Source: Pedobacter nanyangensis (GTDB lineage: Bacteria; Bacteroidota; Bacteroidia; Sphingobacteriales; Sphingobacteriaceae). Taken from it: DNA of 42,857 nt. The stretch is from contig NZ_QMHO01000004.1 of NCBI RefSeq assembly GCF_003313505.1, positions 1-42,857 of the forward strand, given 5' to 3'. The position numbers and the translations under genes were made by a program. Below are positions 16,408 to 23,990 of this stretch, one piece after another; the stretch's first letter is position 1, and each line of letters opens with the position of its first letter. The notes below the pieces were generated by a model that was not told the origin of the DNA, did no database searches, and was given only the letters and a program-made list of their open reading frames with translations.

Positions 16408-18192
16408 TTATGCCGGAATAACAATTTGGATGACAGTGCCTTGCCCTACCACACTACTGATTTCAAAATGGCCCTGATAATAACCCACACGTTTTTCCAT
16501 ATTATCCAAACCAAAGCCCATTCCGGTGCGCTGCATATCAAAGCCACGGCCATCATCGGTAAACTGGAAGTGATAGCTATCTGCATAGCCATAAAACTCT
16601 ATAGTTACTAAACTGGCCTGCCCGTGCTTAAAGGCATTGCTAATAGCCTCTAAGGCAATCAGGTACATATCGTACACCCATTTCTGCTCAATGCGCTCGG
16701 GAAAATCATAGCAAAAAAACTCAATCTCCGCATCATCTAGTCCAGCATTTAAAATGGCGATCTGGCTGCGCAAGCTAGAAACCAATGCGCCTTCATCAAG
16801 CGCCTTGGGCAAAATTTTGTGGGAAATATCGCGGATATCACTGGCCAGTTCCCTAATGTTCTGTTTGGCCAGCTTGGCGTTCTTCATGTCAAACAGATGA
16901 ATGATATGGGCAATTTTGCTGCCTACGTTATCATGAATGATATTGGCAATATTCCGCCGTTCCCGTAGCTGCACGTGGTTAATGGTACGCAGCGAGTTTT
17001 CCTTTTCAAGAATTACCTCCCGCATCAGCTCGGTGTTCTTCAAAAACACTTCAATATAATTTCTGGAAAGTACTGCTCCAAACAAGAACACCTCGTACAA
17101 ACTGGCAAAAACCATCCAGTCATCGCCCAGCGAATAAGGAATAATTTCAAAGGTGCGCAAGATCAGGCAGCCGCCCCAGGCCAGCTGTGGGGCAAAGGCC
17201 AAAAGCGCATAAATGGCTTGGTCCCTTTCAATCCGCAGGTGTGTTAAGGCCGACCAAAAAAGTACCACAATGGCCAGCATAAACACGATATAACCCGAGA
17301 TGAAGAAATACCTAAAATCAAAATCGGGATAAATATAGAGGAAAGTTGCCGATAGCACCACCAAAAACAAATTTACGCCACACAAGGCGTTAATGAGTCT
17401 GTATTTAAAAAACTGGTGCTCCTTTAACTCTAAGAAACAGCAAAGAAAATAGCTTAAGGCAATGTACCACAAAGCCCCACTGAAAATCCTGACCTCACTG
17501 AGGTGCAACAGGTTGGGGAATAGCAGATGCTTGGCGAAATTCATGGTAACCACTACATAGCAAACCGTTAACAGCGAGTAGCAGATGTAATAGGCGTACA
17601 AGCGTTTGCGGGTCATTAGCAACAGGATACCGTTGATCATTAACAGCAAAAAGGCAATTCCGATGAAAAAGGCAACCAAGGTCATTTTTTTGGACGACTG
17701 GGCTTCCAACTGCGCAGCACTATCCAAACGAAAGGAAAAATCGAAGAACGAAGTTTGCTTTTTGAGCCTGGCCCAAAGGGTACGTTCTTCTCCTGGTTTA
17801 AGCCGCAGTTCGTAGGCAAGACTGCTCATAAAAGGCGAACGGCCAGTGGTTCGGTCGCCCATGAGTTTCATCCCCTGCCCCTCAAAAATACTCAGGCTAT
17901 CGATATGGTAATTGTCGAAACATAACCATACCCTGGCTTCCTGGCTGGCATCTTTATTTTTAAACTTGAAATAACACCATGCGGCATCATTACGGTTATA
18001 GCCTAAATTAACCTTTTGTTTTTCTACAAAGGGGCTAAACTGTTTTTGCACTGCTTCAGCCAATGTCCATTTCGAACCCCGATCAACCATATATCCTGCC
18101 GCTACCGAAATGTTTGCGCTACCGCCCGCCAGGGATTTTGATAGGCCTAGCAGTAGCAATAGGCTAATTAAGCAGGTTATTCTCATGAGCAA
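16408..18192 (-). CDS. Sensor histidine kinase with 7TMR-DISM sensor
   Basis: A 594-aa protein. A signal peptide (MRITCLISLLLLLGL) is followed by a periplasmic beta-domain of the 7TMR-DISMED2 type (~25-170, e.g. AAWCYFKFKN, RVWLCFDNYHIDSLSIF), then about seven membrane helices (~180-385) of the 7TM-DISM type. After that come a coiled coil, a dimerisation helix with the probable phospho-acceptor His420 in NIIHDNVGSK, and a HATPase domain (ALEAISNAFKHG, DDGRGFD, GFGLDNM). The DISM sensor is thought to bind carbohydrate-like ligands; the ligand here is unknown. The start overlaps the 3' end of the upstream regulator gene by 29 nt (or 23 nt from the second Met), so the two are translationally coupled. 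Confidence 0.9.
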   Translation of the reverse strand: MLMRITCLISLLLLLGLSKSLAGGSANISVAAGYMVDRGSKWTLAEAVQKQFSPFVEKQKVNLGYNRNDAAWCYFKFKNKDASQEARVWLCFDNYHIDSLSIFEGQGMKLMGDRTTGRSPFMSSLAYELRLKPGEERTLWARLKKQTSFFDFSFRLDSAAQLEAQSSKKMTLVAFFIGIAFLLLMINGILLLMTRKRLYAYYICYSLLTVCYVVVTMNFAKHLLFPNLLHLSEVRIFSGALWYIALSYFLCCFLELKEHQFFKYRLINALCGVNLFLVVLSATFLYIYPDFDFRYFFISGYIVFMLAIVVLFWSALTHLRIERDQAIYALLAFAPQLAWGGCLILRTFEIIPYSLGDDWMVFASLYEVFLFGAVLSRNYIEVFLKNTELMREVILEKENSLRTINHVQLRERRNIANIIHDNVGSKIAHIIHLFDMKNAKLAKQNIRELASDIRDISHKILPKALDEGALVSSLRSQIAILNAGLDDAEIEFFCYDFPERIEQKWVYDMYLIALEAISNAFKHGQASLVTIEFYGYADSYHFQFTDDGRGFDMQRTGMGFGLDNMEKRVGYYQGHFEISSVVGQGTVIQIVIPA

Positions 18193-18802
18193 ATTTGATG
18201 AGGGTACTGCTATTGCTGATTTCCAGTTTTTTGTAGATGTTCCGGCGGTGGGTATCTACCGTGGTTTTGCTTACAAAAAGGGCTTCTCCAATCTCCTTAC
18301 TGGTTAGTCCTTTTATAATCAGCCTGATCACTTCCTTTTCCTGCTTAGATATCCTGAACTTGTTCACAATGGGTTCATCAATGGTGCGGTACACATCCAC
18401 GCTCCTGTTATCGCGGCCATTGGTATGGAAACCATCGTTAGCGGGCATTTCAATCACCTTGATCAGTTCTTCGGCGGTAGTTTCCTTTTTAAGAAAAGCA
18501 TCCATGCCCATTCTTTTGGCTTTTTGGATCAGAAAATCTTCATAATAGGCGGTAAGTATGATTTTTTTGGTCTGCTTAAGCTGTTCCCGCAGTTCCTCCA
18601 ATAGCACAAAACCATCGGTATCACCAATATTCAGATCGCAGATCAACACATCAGCCTGATGCTGCCTAAGATGCGCCTTGCATTCATCAGCACGGTTAAA
18701 CTTAGTGATTTCATAGCCTTGATCGGCATTTTTTAGCAGCTCGGCAATGCCGTTCAAAAAAAGCAGGTGATCATCACAAATGACAATATGTTTTGGCATC
18801 AT
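18164..18802 (-). CDS. LuxR/NarL-type response regulator
   Basis: A 212-aa regulator. The receiver has D10/D11, phospho-acceptor D56 in LICDLNIGD, T84 in IILTAYY and K105 in AFLKKET. The C-terminal HTH (~150-212) contains ISKQEKEVIRLIIKG and SKTTVDTHRRNIYKKLEI. It is first in an operon with the 7TMR-DISM kinase, whose gene overlaps its end. It is only distantly similar to the regulator at 13922-14587, so the two systems look independently acquired rather than duplicated. No ATACGCA-type palindrome was found upstream. Confidence 0.92.
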   Translation of the reverse strand: MMPKHIVICDDHLLFLNGIAELLKNADQGYEITKFNRADECKAHLRQHQADVLICDLNIGDTDGFVLLEELREQLKQTKKIILTAYYEDFLIQKAKRMGMDAFLKKETTAEELIKVIEMPANDGFHTNGRDNRSVDVYRTIDEPIVNKFRISKQEKEVIRLIIKGLTSKEIGEALFVSKTTVDTHRRNIYKKLEISNSSTLIKFAHENNLLN

Positions 18803-18859
18803 GTAGTATTAGGTACTTTACCCTAAAACTAACAATAAGTTTTAAGAGCAGAAAATTAT

Positions 18860-18881
18860 GGCTCCGCCAATATATGGAGCC
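18860..18881 (-). terminator. Hairpin after the DUF4189-FISUMP gene
   Basis: GGCTCC and GGAGCC form a 6-bp stem with a 10-nt loop. On the minus strand it is followed by ATAATTTTC, 37 nt past the stop of the upstream gene. It plausibly separates that gene from the regulator-kinase operon. The T-tract is short, so this is a moderate call. Confidence 0.4.
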
Positions 18882-18918
18882 GTTTAAATGATGGGGTTTT
18901 GGGACATATCCCTTTGGG

Positions 18919-20046
18919 TCAATCTTTTACCACCCGCACAGAAAAGCCTCTTTGGGGCGATTCGGATCCCACACCGCTAAGATTTTTCTTGTAGGAGCTG
19001 AAGCCAAAGGCGAAACCGTTTCTATAATAACCATAACCGCCGTTTTCATTGTAGCGGCTTGGCCCATCAATGGTAGAAGTCCACCATTGGCCATCGCCGT
19101 AATAATTAAATACCGAGGCTGCATTGGGTTCCTTGTCGTATTCATTGCTCCAGGCCCTTCCGCCCGGCAAAAAATTCAAGCCCGATTCGTTGGTACCATT
19201 CCCAGCATATTCACCATATTTTTTATCGGGCAGGTCCCAACCAGTTTTCCCCCTAATCTTCTTACCTGCTTCATACTTACCACCAAGCGCAACCATTAAC
19301 GTTTCGTATTCCTGCTTGCTAGGTACATGCCATCCCTTTGGTGCCAATCCACGTGGGTCCATTACAGCGTGAAAATTATAAAGTTTGCCATATTTCTTGC
19401 CGTTTTTGGGATCAAAGTTCAGGTAAACAAAAGCTGGTTGATTGTTTTTGCAAAACTGCTGCCATTCGGCCGGTGTTTTGGCCTCGGGAATGGGATCACC
19501 ATTGCGAAAAGTGGCTACGTCCAAATTTCGGTTGCTCCACACTTGGTTACCTACTTTCACCGGGGCCTCAATCTCGTCGCTGGCGTTGTAAATTTCTTTT
19601 AACATTGGGCCATTGGCCGAATTACAGCTCCATACGAAGTTTTGGGCAGGTGCTCCGTTGCTTCTTTTAAGGCACTCCCTGGTGGCAATGGCATCGGCTT
19701 CTTCTTTGGTGGCGGCAAGGCCCCAACCAAAGGCAGTGCCTACTTTACCGTCAATTGTTCGGTAGGCCGCACAACCTGCCCCAGTGTAGGATAACACCAC
19801 GGTGCAATCGCCGCCCCTGCGTTTGCATTCCTCCAACGCTCTATTTTCGGCCTCGCTCAGCGTAGCTTGGTCAAATGACCATCCGTAATAAAAACCATTG
19901 CTCCTGTCGATGGCCAATGCACCGTATTTGGCTTTAACTGCTGCCTTTGCAGGAACTGCTTTTTTTGTTGGCTGCTTTTTTTGTGCAAAGCCTGTTGAAA
20001 TGGCCAAGGCTAGTATTGATGCTAAAATTACTTGTTTGCTGCTCAT
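18919..20046 (-). CDS. Exported DUF4189-FISUMP fusion protein
   Basis: The start at 20046 gives a clean signal peptide (MSSKQVILASILALAISTG-FAQ); the frame extends 55 codons further up without coding character. A Lys/Ala-rich linker precedes a DUF4189-like domain (~38-130: YGALAIDRSNGFYYGWS, ALEECKRRGGDCTVV, AGCAAYRTIDGKVGTAFGWG, with Cys residues suited to disulfides). The C-terminal ~210 residues are a Fibrobacter-type paralogous (FISUMP) domain: VWSNRNLDVATFRNG, GKLYNFHAV, APKGWHVPSKQEYETL, LNFLPGGRA, QWWTST, GFSVRVVKD. FISUMP is a C-type-lectin-like fold common in Bacteroidota surface proteins. Inferred: binding protein at the envelope. It may belong with the two-component genes downstream, but a hairpin lies between. 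Confidence 0.85.
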   Translation of the reverse strand: MSSKQVILASILALAISTGFAQKKQPTKKAVPAKAAVKAKYGALAIDRSNGFYYGWSFDQATLSEAENRALEECKRRGGDCTVVLSYTGAGCAAYRTIDGKVGTAFGWGLAATKEEADAIATRECLKRSNGAPAQNFVWSCNSANGPMLKEIYNASDEIEAPVKVGNQVWSNRNLDVATFRNGDPIPEAKTPAEWQQFCKNNQPAFVYLNFDPKNGKKYGKLYNFHAVMDPRGLAPKGWHVPSKQEYETLMVALGGKYEAGKKIRGKTGWDLPDKKYGEYAGNGTNESGLNFLPGGRAWSNEYDKEPNAASVFNYYGDGQWWTSTIDGPSRYNENGGYGYYRNGFAFGFSSYKKNLSGVGSESPQRGFSVRVVKD

Positions 20047-20160
20047 GGTGATTTGTTTGCTAGTAATCAAAATTGAAAAATCAGCGCTTGATTGCCAATA
20101 CTTATTTATGAGGATTTTTATGGAGCGTACCAGTGCAAAGCGATATTTAGCCGGGTATGG

Positions 20161-20178
20161 TTTGGCGGGGACGCCAAA
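20161..20178. repeat. Compact inverted repeat (7-4-7)
   Basis: TTTGGCG-GGGA-CGCCAAA is a perfect 7-bp stem with a GGGA loop, extendable by GG/CC with one bulged A. It lies between the divergent FISUMP and reductase genes, next to a dispersed-repeat core, so it may be part of a repetitive extragenic element rather than an operator. Confidence 0.45.
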
Positions 20179-20242
20179 ACCTCGCCCTGAAATAGAACAC
20201 ATTGGCAACAAATACCAAATAACAGGTATTTCCCCGCACTCC

Positions 20243-20273
20243 TGTCATCCTGAGTGCAACGAAGGACCTCCTC
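20243..20273. repeat. Dispersed repeat core, copy A (GTCATCCTGAG element)
   Basis: The core TGTCATCCTGAG, a short variable part, then CGAAGGACCTCCTC. A second copy of this core is at 37360-37390. Elements of this consensus are widespread in intergenic DNA of Bacteroidota and often yield false short ORFs. Confidence 0.55.
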
Positions 20274-20348
20274 GGTGTTTTGCAAGCCTGTCCAATTGGT
20301 GTTTGAAGACATTTTCGGCCCTGTTTATTGTCCCAATCCCCCCCGCTA

Positions 20349-20374
20349 TTTGCACACATCTATTGGTAAATTTG
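20349..20374 (+). promoter_or_regulatory. Candidate promoter of the reductase gene
   Basis: TAAATTTG at 20367-20374 matches the Bacteroidota -7 consensus TAnnTTTG exactly, 23 nt before the ATG. The nearest upstream TTTG (20349-20352) is 14 nt away, shorter than the usual ~18-20. Confidence 0.4.
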
Positions 20375-20397
20375 GTTTATCAACAAATAACTGGAAC

Positions 20398-20967
20398 ATG
20401 AGAAAAATAAGGATTTTTGAACATATTTCACTAGATGGCGTTATTGAACATGACGAAAACTACCCCTATGGTGCCTGGACTATGCCTTTTCGTTCGGCTG
20501 AGGGAATGGCCATGCTGCTGGAAACTTACGGAACAACTTTCGATCTGTTTCTTGGACGCCGCACCTACGATGCCTGGCTGGCATTTTGGCCAAAAGCAGG
20601 AGATTTCCCAATGGCCAATGCCATAAACGCCGCCCATAAATACGTAGCCACCCACCGCAGCGAAGGACTTGATTGGGGGCCCGTTAAGCAATTGGGCAGC
20701 GATATCGTCGAAGAACTTGACAAGCTGAAATCAACCGAAGGGCCAGATCTGATACTTGCCGGGAGCATATCGCTTATCTCTCCATTACTAACCACCGGGC
20801 TGGTAGATGAAGTGGTGCTTATTGTTTATCCGGTACTACTGGACAAAGGCAAACGAATATTGGCAAACCACTTTAATGCCCTTCGGTTGGAATACAAAAG
20901 TACCTTAACCACCCCAACAGGTGTAATGATCAATACCTACAAATATGTTGGGCCACTGCAAAAATAG
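20398..20967 (+). CDS. RibD C-terminal / dihydrofolate-reductase-like protein
   Basis: This 189-aa protein starts at the ATG at 20398. An open extension upstream runs through the dispersed repeat and is not coding-like. The fold signature of the RibD-C/DHFR superfamily is clear: MRKIRIFEHISLDGVIE at the N-terminus, DLFLGRRTYDAWLAFWP at ~51-67, KYVATHR near 84, a long helix and then PDLILAGSISLISPLL, and LVDEVVLIVYPVLLDKGKRI near 145-165. Members bind NADPH, but many of these stand-alone versions have no known substrate and are not true folate reductases. It is monocistronic and convergent with the sulfur cluster. Confidence 0.88.
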   Translation: MRKIRIFEHISLDGVIEHDENYPYGAWTMPFRSAEGMAMLLETYGTTFDLFLGRRTYDAWLAFWPKAGDFPMANAINAAHKYVATHRSEGLDWGPVKQLGSDIVEELDKLKSTEGPDLILAGSISLISPLLTTGLVDEVVLIVYPVLLDKGKRILANHFNALRLEYKSTLTTPTGVMINTYKYVGPLQK

Positions 20968-21001
20968 CTGGCCAACTTGTTCAGCAAACCAAAATCAATT
21001 T

Positions 21002-21502
21002 TTAATGCGGTAGCTTTTCCCTCAACAGGCCATACACCCAAGTGCCTGCAATAGCACTCAACAAAGTAACAGCCACCACGGTAGCTCCGGTACCAATTTG
21101 GGCAAAAAGCGGGCCCGGGCAAGCTCCTGTCATTGCCCAGCCCAAACCAAATATCAAACCACCAAAAACCTGTCCTTTATTAAATGTTTTGGGTGCAATT
21201 TTAATAGGTTCGCCATAAATGGTCCTAACATCAAACTTTCTAATCAAAAAAACGGATACCATACCCGTAATAATCGCACTGCCAATAATGCCATACATGT
21301 GGAACGACTGCAAACGAAACATTTCCTGTATGCGGTACCAGCTCACCACTTCTGATTTCACGAACACGATGCCGAACAACACACCAACTACCAAATATTT
21401 GAGGTTATGATACCATTTGTGCACCAAACGACTTTCGTTTACACACATCGCGTCGAGCTTGCGAAGCTGCAGGTCTTTTTCTATAGTGCTATTTTGCTGC
21501 AT
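21002..21502 (-). CDS. YeeE/YedE-family sulfur transport protein, second half
   Basis: A 166-aa membrane protein starting at the ATG at 21502 (the open extension overlaps the upstream YeeE gene and is not coding-like). It has about four hydrophobic segments and the conserved Cys128 in TGACPGPLF, the hallmark of the C-terminal half of YeeE/YedE (thiosulfate or sulfur-species) channels. In many Bacteroidota the two halves are separate adjacent genes, as here: the other half ends 11 nt upstream. It is last in the cluster TauE - small Cys protein - YeeE - YeeE. Expected role: passage of a reduced sulfur compound across the inner membrane together with its partner. Confidence 0.87.
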   Translation of the reverse strand: MQQNSTIEKDLQLRKLDAMCVNESRLVHKWYHNLKYLVVGVLFGIVFVKSEVVSWYRIQEMFRLQSFHMYGIIGSAIITGMVSVFLIRKFDVRTIYGEPIKIAPKTFNKGQVFGGLIFGLGWAMTGACPGPLFAQIGTGATVVAVTLLSAIAGTWVYGLLREKLPH

Positions 21503-21513
21503 TTTTCTGTATA

Positions 21514-22077
21514 TTATAATGAAAGGATAAAGGGTAAAATGAAGTTTGCCATGGCAAAGCCACCAATCATAAAGCAAATAGTGGCCACCAACGAGGGCCA
21601 TTGTAAATTAGACAGGCCCATAATAGCATGCCCGCTAGTACAACCGCCCGCATAACGTGTACCAAAGCCCACTAAAAAGCCGCCAACCACCATTAGGATA
21701 AAGCCTTTTAAGGTAAATAAAGATGACCAGCTCATAATATCTACAGGAACCAAATGGTTGTAATTGGTAATGCCGTAACCGGCCAATTCAGCCGCCAATT
21801 TAGGGTTAACCTCCATGGGTGCCGGATTTGACAGCAAGCTAATGGCCACTACCCCACCTAAAAATATACCGAATACAAAAAAAAGGTTCCAAACTTCTTT
21901 CTTCCAATCGTATTTAAAGAACGGGATATTGGCAGGAATACAGGATGCACAGATATGCCTTAACGATGAGCTAATTCCAAAGGATTTATTGCCAATAATT
22001 AAAAGTAACGGTACGGTTAACCCAATTAGCGGGCCCGTAACGTACCACGGCCAGGGTTGTTTCAAAAATTCTAACAT
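21514..22077 (-). CDS. YeeE/YedE-family sulfur transport protein, first half
   Basis: A 187-aa membrane protein with hydrophobic segments near 12-30, 62-82, 122-142 and 160-185. Cys146 lies in the family motif GGCTSGH, and Cys43/Cys46 in HICASC are further candidate sulfur relay residues. It begins 3 nt after the stop of the small Cys protein gene and is followed after 11 nt by the second YeeE half, so the three are almost certainly one transcript. YeeE channels pass thiosulfate-like compounds by transient contacts with conserved Cys. The exact substrate is not shown by sequence. Confidence 0.88.
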   Translation of the reverse strand: MLEFLKQPWPWYVTGPLIGLTVPLLLIIGNKSFGISSSLRHICASCIPANIPFFKYDWKKEVWNLFFVFGIFLGGVVAISLLSNPAPMEVNPKLAAELAGYGITNYNHLVPVDIMSWSSLFTLKGFILMVVGGFLVGFGTRYAGGCTSGHAIMGLSNLQWPSLVATICFMIGGFAMANFILPFILSL

Positions 22078-22080
22078 TGA

Positions 22081-22344
22081 TTACAAAGTATTTTCGTTTA
22101 CTAAGCTATTTGGCGCTGCGCCTATTTGACATAGTTGGCTTTTTTGATACTTTTTTGAAGGGACAGACACCCTACAGCCCGATATGCCGCAGCCACCGAG
22201 GTTCATGAGGGACATTACGGAAAACAATGCCCCAAGCCCTACCAGTAACCACTCATTTGTTGCAACGCCTTGCACCACGATCAAAATGCCCAATGCCAAA
22301 CGCAGCAAGCGCATAAAATTCCATTGTTTAAGATAATTTTTCAT
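22081..22344 (-). CDS. Small YgaP-type (DUF2892-like) membrane protein with C-terminal cysteines
   Basis: An 87-aa protein starting at the ATG at 22344 (MKNYLKQWNFMRLLRLALG); a longer frame upstream lacks support. Two hydrophobic hairpin segments (ALGILIVVQGVA and LLVGLGALFSVMSLMNLG) resemble DUF2892/YgaP inner-membrane domains, which occur beside rhodaneses in sulfur clusters. Here the rhodanese part is absent. Instead there is GGCGISGCR and a further Cys in SQLCQIG. It lies 3 nt before the first YeeE half, so it is likely co-expressed and may pass sulfane sulfur to it (inference). Confidence 0.7.
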   Translation of the reverse strand: MKNYLKQWNFMRLLRLALGILIVVQGVATNEWLLVGLGALFSVMSLMNLGGCGISGCRVSVPSKKYQKSQLCQIGAAPNSLVNENTL

Positions 22345-22432
22345 CTTGTTTTTTTTTAAAGGTACTGATACCAAATGGCAAAGTTCCATTACTTATTTTT
22401 AGGTTACAGCTACTTTGGTTACACAAGCCGTT

Positions 22433-23230
22433 TTATTTTAATAATGTTTCTTTTATGACAATATAAAGGCCCATCGCTAATACAAACCAGCCGAAAGCGG
22501 GCTTTAGCAAGGTGGCTTTAACTTTGGCCGAGAGATAGCTGCCTATCAAAATACCTATTACGGCGACAGCCGCAATACCTAGCAGAAAGTCCCAATGTAC
22601 GGTGTAATGGGAAAGGGAAAACCAAAAGCCCATGATAGAATTGATGGAAATGATCGCCAACGAAGTTCCCACCGCAGTTTTAACGGGCAACTTTAACAGA
22701 TTAACCAATGCAGGGATAATCAGAAAACCGCCACCCGCACCAATTAAGCCTGTAAGAGCACCTATAAAAACTCCCTGCAGCAAAAGTTGCGGATAATTGG
22801 ACAATTGCTTTGGAGATATAGCCTGATGTTCCTGTTGGTCTTTCCTAATCATGCTGTATGAGGCGGCAATCATTAAAAGGGCAAAAAGCAGCATCAGTAA
22901 AATATCCCGTGTAACCATGTATTTTCCGATACTGAAAATTTCAACAGGTATGGCGGGCAGCAAAAATCTCTTGGTAAAGAAAATGGATAACACAGATGGA
23001 ATGCCAAAAAAGAAGGCTATTTTAAGGTTTACCAAACCTTTATTGAAATAGGAAAACGAGCCTACAATACTTGTGGTACCTACAATAAAGAGAGAATAAA
23101 CCGTGGCCAGTACGGTATCAACATTAAATAAATACACCAGCACCGGAACGGTAAGGATACTCCCTCCGCCACCGATGAGCCCTAAAGAAATACCAATAAA
23201 AATTGATGCCATGTAGCCTGCTACTTCCAT
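22433..23230 (-). CDS. TauE/SafE-family sulfite/organosulfonate exporter
   Basis: A 265-aa membrane protein with about eight hydrophobic segments and the two inverted repeat motifs of the family: GISLGLIGGGGSILTVPVLV at the N-terminus and GLIGAGGGFLIIPALVNLL in the middle. The ATG at 23230 (MEVAGYMASIFIG) was chosen because homologues start this way; an ATG 8 codons up is possible. It follows the Crp/Fnr gene by about 60 nt and precedes the small Cys protein by 88 nt. Within a sulfur cluster it probably exports sulfite or a related anion. Confidence 0.88.
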   Translation of the reverse strand: MEVAGYMASIFIGISLGLIGGGGSILTVPVLVYLFNVDTVLATVYSLFIVGTTSIVGSFSYFNKGLVNLKIAFFFGIPSVLSIFFTKRFLLPAIPVEIFSIGKYMVTRDILLMLLFALLMIAASYSMIRKDQQEHQAISPKQLSNYPQLLLQGVFIGALTGLIGAGGGFLIIPALVNLLKLPVKTAVGTSLAIISINSIMGFWFSLSHYTVHWDFLLGIAAVAVIGILIGSYLSAKVKATLLKPAFGWFVLAMGLYIVIKETLLK

Positions 23231-23291
23231 ATGGTTTTGAATTTGCTGCCACAAAGCTGCCGCAATTCTCTTACCTACACAGCTACATTTG

Positions 23292-23915
23292 TTACATAAG
23301 GGTAATTTTGTTTCTACCTAAGCGCACCATGCCATTTTCCTCCATTTGTTTGAGCAGTCTTGAAACAACCACCCTGGCAGTACCTAGTTCATTGGCCAAT
23401 TGTTCATGCGTGATGTGCAGGATGTTTTCGCCAGTAATTTCCCGTTTTTTGTACAATAGCGAGCGCATACGTTCGTCTGTTTTTTTGAAGGTAATTTCAT
23501 TGATAATTTGTAGAAGTTCCTCAAAGCGCTTGTGGTATAATCTGAAAATATAATCTAACCATTGCGGATATTCCCTGATCAATAGCGACACCTTATCGGT
23601 AGGCAGAAAAAGAATTTCGGCATCCTCCTCTACTTCGGCCCTTACTTTACTGGTTTCGTTGTGCAGGCCGCCCAAAAAAGACATGATACAACTTTCTCCT
23701 GCTTTAATGTAATATAAAAGGATTTCTCGGCCATCTTCCTCAGTTCGGATCACCTTTAGGGTACCCCTAACCACCATGGGAATTGAACGGATAGAAGCAT
23801 TTTCGTTTAAAATGACACTGCCCGCCTGATAGGTTTTGCGTATGCTATATTGATTAAGCTTCTCTACAAGACCTGGAGAAGATTTAAATTCGGGGATTTG
23901 TTCCAATTGCTCCAT
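23292..23915 (-). CDS. Crp/Fnr-family transcriptional regulator
   Basis: A 207-aa protein with an N-terminal cyclic-nucleotide-binding-like beta-roll (~25-125: GSVILNENASIRSIPMVVRG, LLYYIKAGESCIMSF) and a C-terminal winged HTH (~150-205: ITHEQLANELGTARVVVSRL). No N-terminal Fnr-type Cys cluster is present. Only a few Cys occur (SCIMSF), and one could sense redox or sulfur species. It is first in the sulfur cluster and its probable local regulator. A good promoter lies just upstream, with a CTTTG-GA-CAAAG palindrome (23954-23965) overlapping the -7 box, so autoregulation is plausible. Confidence 0.92.
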   Translation of the reverse strand: MEQLEQIPEFKSSPGLVEKLNQYSIRKTYQAGSVILNENASIRSIPMVVRGTLKVIRTEEDGREILLYYIKAGESCIMSFLGGLHNETSKVRAEVEEDAEILFLPTDKVSLLIREYPQWLDYIFRLYHKRFEELLQIINEITFKKTDERMRSLLYKKREITGENILHITHEQLANELGTARVVVSRLLKQMEENGMVRLGRNKITLM

Positions 23916-23960
23916 GGCTTTATTTTACGAGGACATTTATCGGGCAGTTTATTCTTTGGA

Positions 23961-23990
23961 CAAAGTTAATGATCATATTTTTACGCCAAA
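23961..23990 (-). promoter_or_regulatory. Promoter of the Crp/Fnr gene and sulfur cluster
   Basis: On the minus strand TTTG (23987-23990), an 18-nt spacer and TAACTTTG (23961-23968) match the Bacteroidota sigma consensus TTTG / TAnnTTTG. The -33 box falls within the last codons of the VIT gene. A 12-bp palindrome, CTTTGGACAAAG (23954-23965), overlaps the -7 box. Confidence 0.6.

Noticed and set aside
20047..20211. 55-residue extension of the DUF4189-FISUMP protein
   Set aside because: It would place non-coding-like sequence and a repeat hairpin before a perfect signal peptide.
20254..20397. N-terminal extension of the RibD/DHFR-like protein
   Set aside because: The extension runs through the dispersed repeat; homologues start at the ATG at 20398, and a consensus -7 box lies inside the extension.
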